The notes beneath the pieces were generated by a model. That model was not told where the DNA came from, ran no database searches, and saw only the letters and a program-made list of their open reading frames with translations. Shown here piece by piece: positions 63,550-64,000 of a stretch of DNA of 64,000 nucleotides (positions are counted from its first letter, which is position 1; every line of letters starts with the position of its first letter). This DNA comes from an uncultured Prevotella sp. (GTDB taxonomy: Bacteria > Bacteroidota > Bacteroidia > Bacteroidales > Bacteroidaceae): the NCBI GenBank assembly GCA_900545525.1, contig UQZX01000004.1, forward strand, positions 1-64,000, given 5' to 3'. The position numbers and the translations under genes were made by a program.

Positions 63550-64000
63550 CTATTTGGAGCCGAAGTAAAGGAATATCATTCCGAGCAGCACAAGGGCAAG
63601 GTCGACAACCTTACTCTTAAGATTTTTCTCATGCAGCAGCGCGGCACCAAAGAGGAAAGACACTATCACGCTGCCGCGGCGCACCATAGAGACTATACTT
63701 ATCATGGCACAGGGAAGGCTGAGGGCATAGAAATAGACAAAGTCGGCAACGCTGAGAAAGATGCTTACGAGAATTATTCCCCAGTCCCAATGGAACGGTG
63801 TGGTGTCTTTGCGCTTGGGATACCACAGGAGCATGAGCATGGCACCCATCATGAAACACTGGTAAATGTTATACCAGCTCTGCACAATCATACGGTCAAG
63901 CCCTACCCCACCATTATCCGCAGGTGCCATGAGATACTTGTCGTACAGACCGCTTACAGCACCGAGCATTGCCGCCGCAACGATAAAATAAATCCATCGG
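63550..64000 (-). CDS. DMT/EamA family transporter (partial, cut by the window edge)
   Basis: The C-terminal half of a multispanning protein. Hydrophobic helices include WGIILVSIFLSVADFVYFYA, AMISIVSMVRRGSVIVSFLF and VVDLALVLLGMIFLYFG. The SMVRRGSVIVSF stretch with the following LHEKNLKSK is typical of DMT (EamA) exporters. The frame stays open to base 64000, so the N-terminus lies outside. The substrate is unknown. 63408-63549 holds only the Rhs operon upstream sequence. Confidence 0.8.
   Translation of the reverse strand, partial: RWIYFIVAAAMLGAVSGLYDKYLMAPADNGGVGLDRMIVQSWYNIYQCFMMGAMLMLLWYPKRKDTTPFHWDWGIILVSIFLSVADFVYFYALSLPCAMISIVSMVRRGSVIVSFLFGAALLHEKNLKSKVVDLALVLLGMIFLYFGSK

Overview
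The window looks like chromosomal DNA of a Bacteroidales bacterium, most probably Prevotella/Segatella-like. Evidence: many Bacteroidetes-type promoters (TAnnTTTG about 20 nt downstream of a TTTG), a fused FeoA-FeoB transporter, a UpxY-type NusG paralogue, split SpvB/TcB-like Rhs proteins, type-IX-secretion-like C-terminal tails and many SPI/SPII signal peptides. The genus is an inference from gene content; no rRNA, tRNA or CRISPR array was seen.

Layout. 1-2050: a nitroreductase, then the decayed remains of two glycoside-hydrolase genes. 2110-3354: an AAA/DUF4143 ATPase under a 27-bp perfect palindrome, followed by a REP-like nested repeat. 4010-7414: a prolyl-tRNA editing deacylase and FeoAB. 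7418-13316: a minus-strand defence cluster with Vsr, two unknown proteins and a 1251-residue one-piece restriction-methylation-specificity enzyme. 13317-14886: repeat-bearing gene-free DNA. 14887-34672: mostly core metabolism: secreted endonuclease I, glycosyltransferase, MtaB, a tiny lipoprotein, carB-carA-PurF-like operon, polysaccharide export lipoprotein, uxaC, L-asparaginase, rubrerythrin, M15 peptidase, WG-repeat/YARHG lipoprotein and dapA. 34673-36397: repeats and then a long structured leader.

36398-48907 is the most unusual region: a tightly packed, AT-richer plus-strand array that starts with a NusG/UpxY antiterminator behind a ~570-nt structured leader. It continues with a sigma-like factor and an anti-sigma-like partner, two paralogous coiled-coil proteins (one with Sel1 repeats), three small related proteins, two different P-loop GTPases, a zinc-ribbon/MORN protein and a membrane WG-like protein. 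It ends with an M48-like peptidase with a C-x5-C-x5-C tail next to a radical SAM/SPASM enzyme, and a DUF1232 protein. I read this as a candidate undescribed GTPase-centred system under processive antitermination. Its 3' flank (49057-52447) holds decaying small genes and a CCA-adding-enzyme gene broken at a 7-C run.

52419-63407 (minus strand) is an Rhs polymorphic-toxin locus: a secreted sorting-domain protein, a SpvB-like protein and a full Rhs protein with a metallopeptidase-like toxin tip and a lipoprotein probable immunity gene. Behind it lie an orphan Rhs C-terminal cassette with a second HExxH tip and two paralogous lipoproteins. The window ends inside a DMT/EamA transporter gene.
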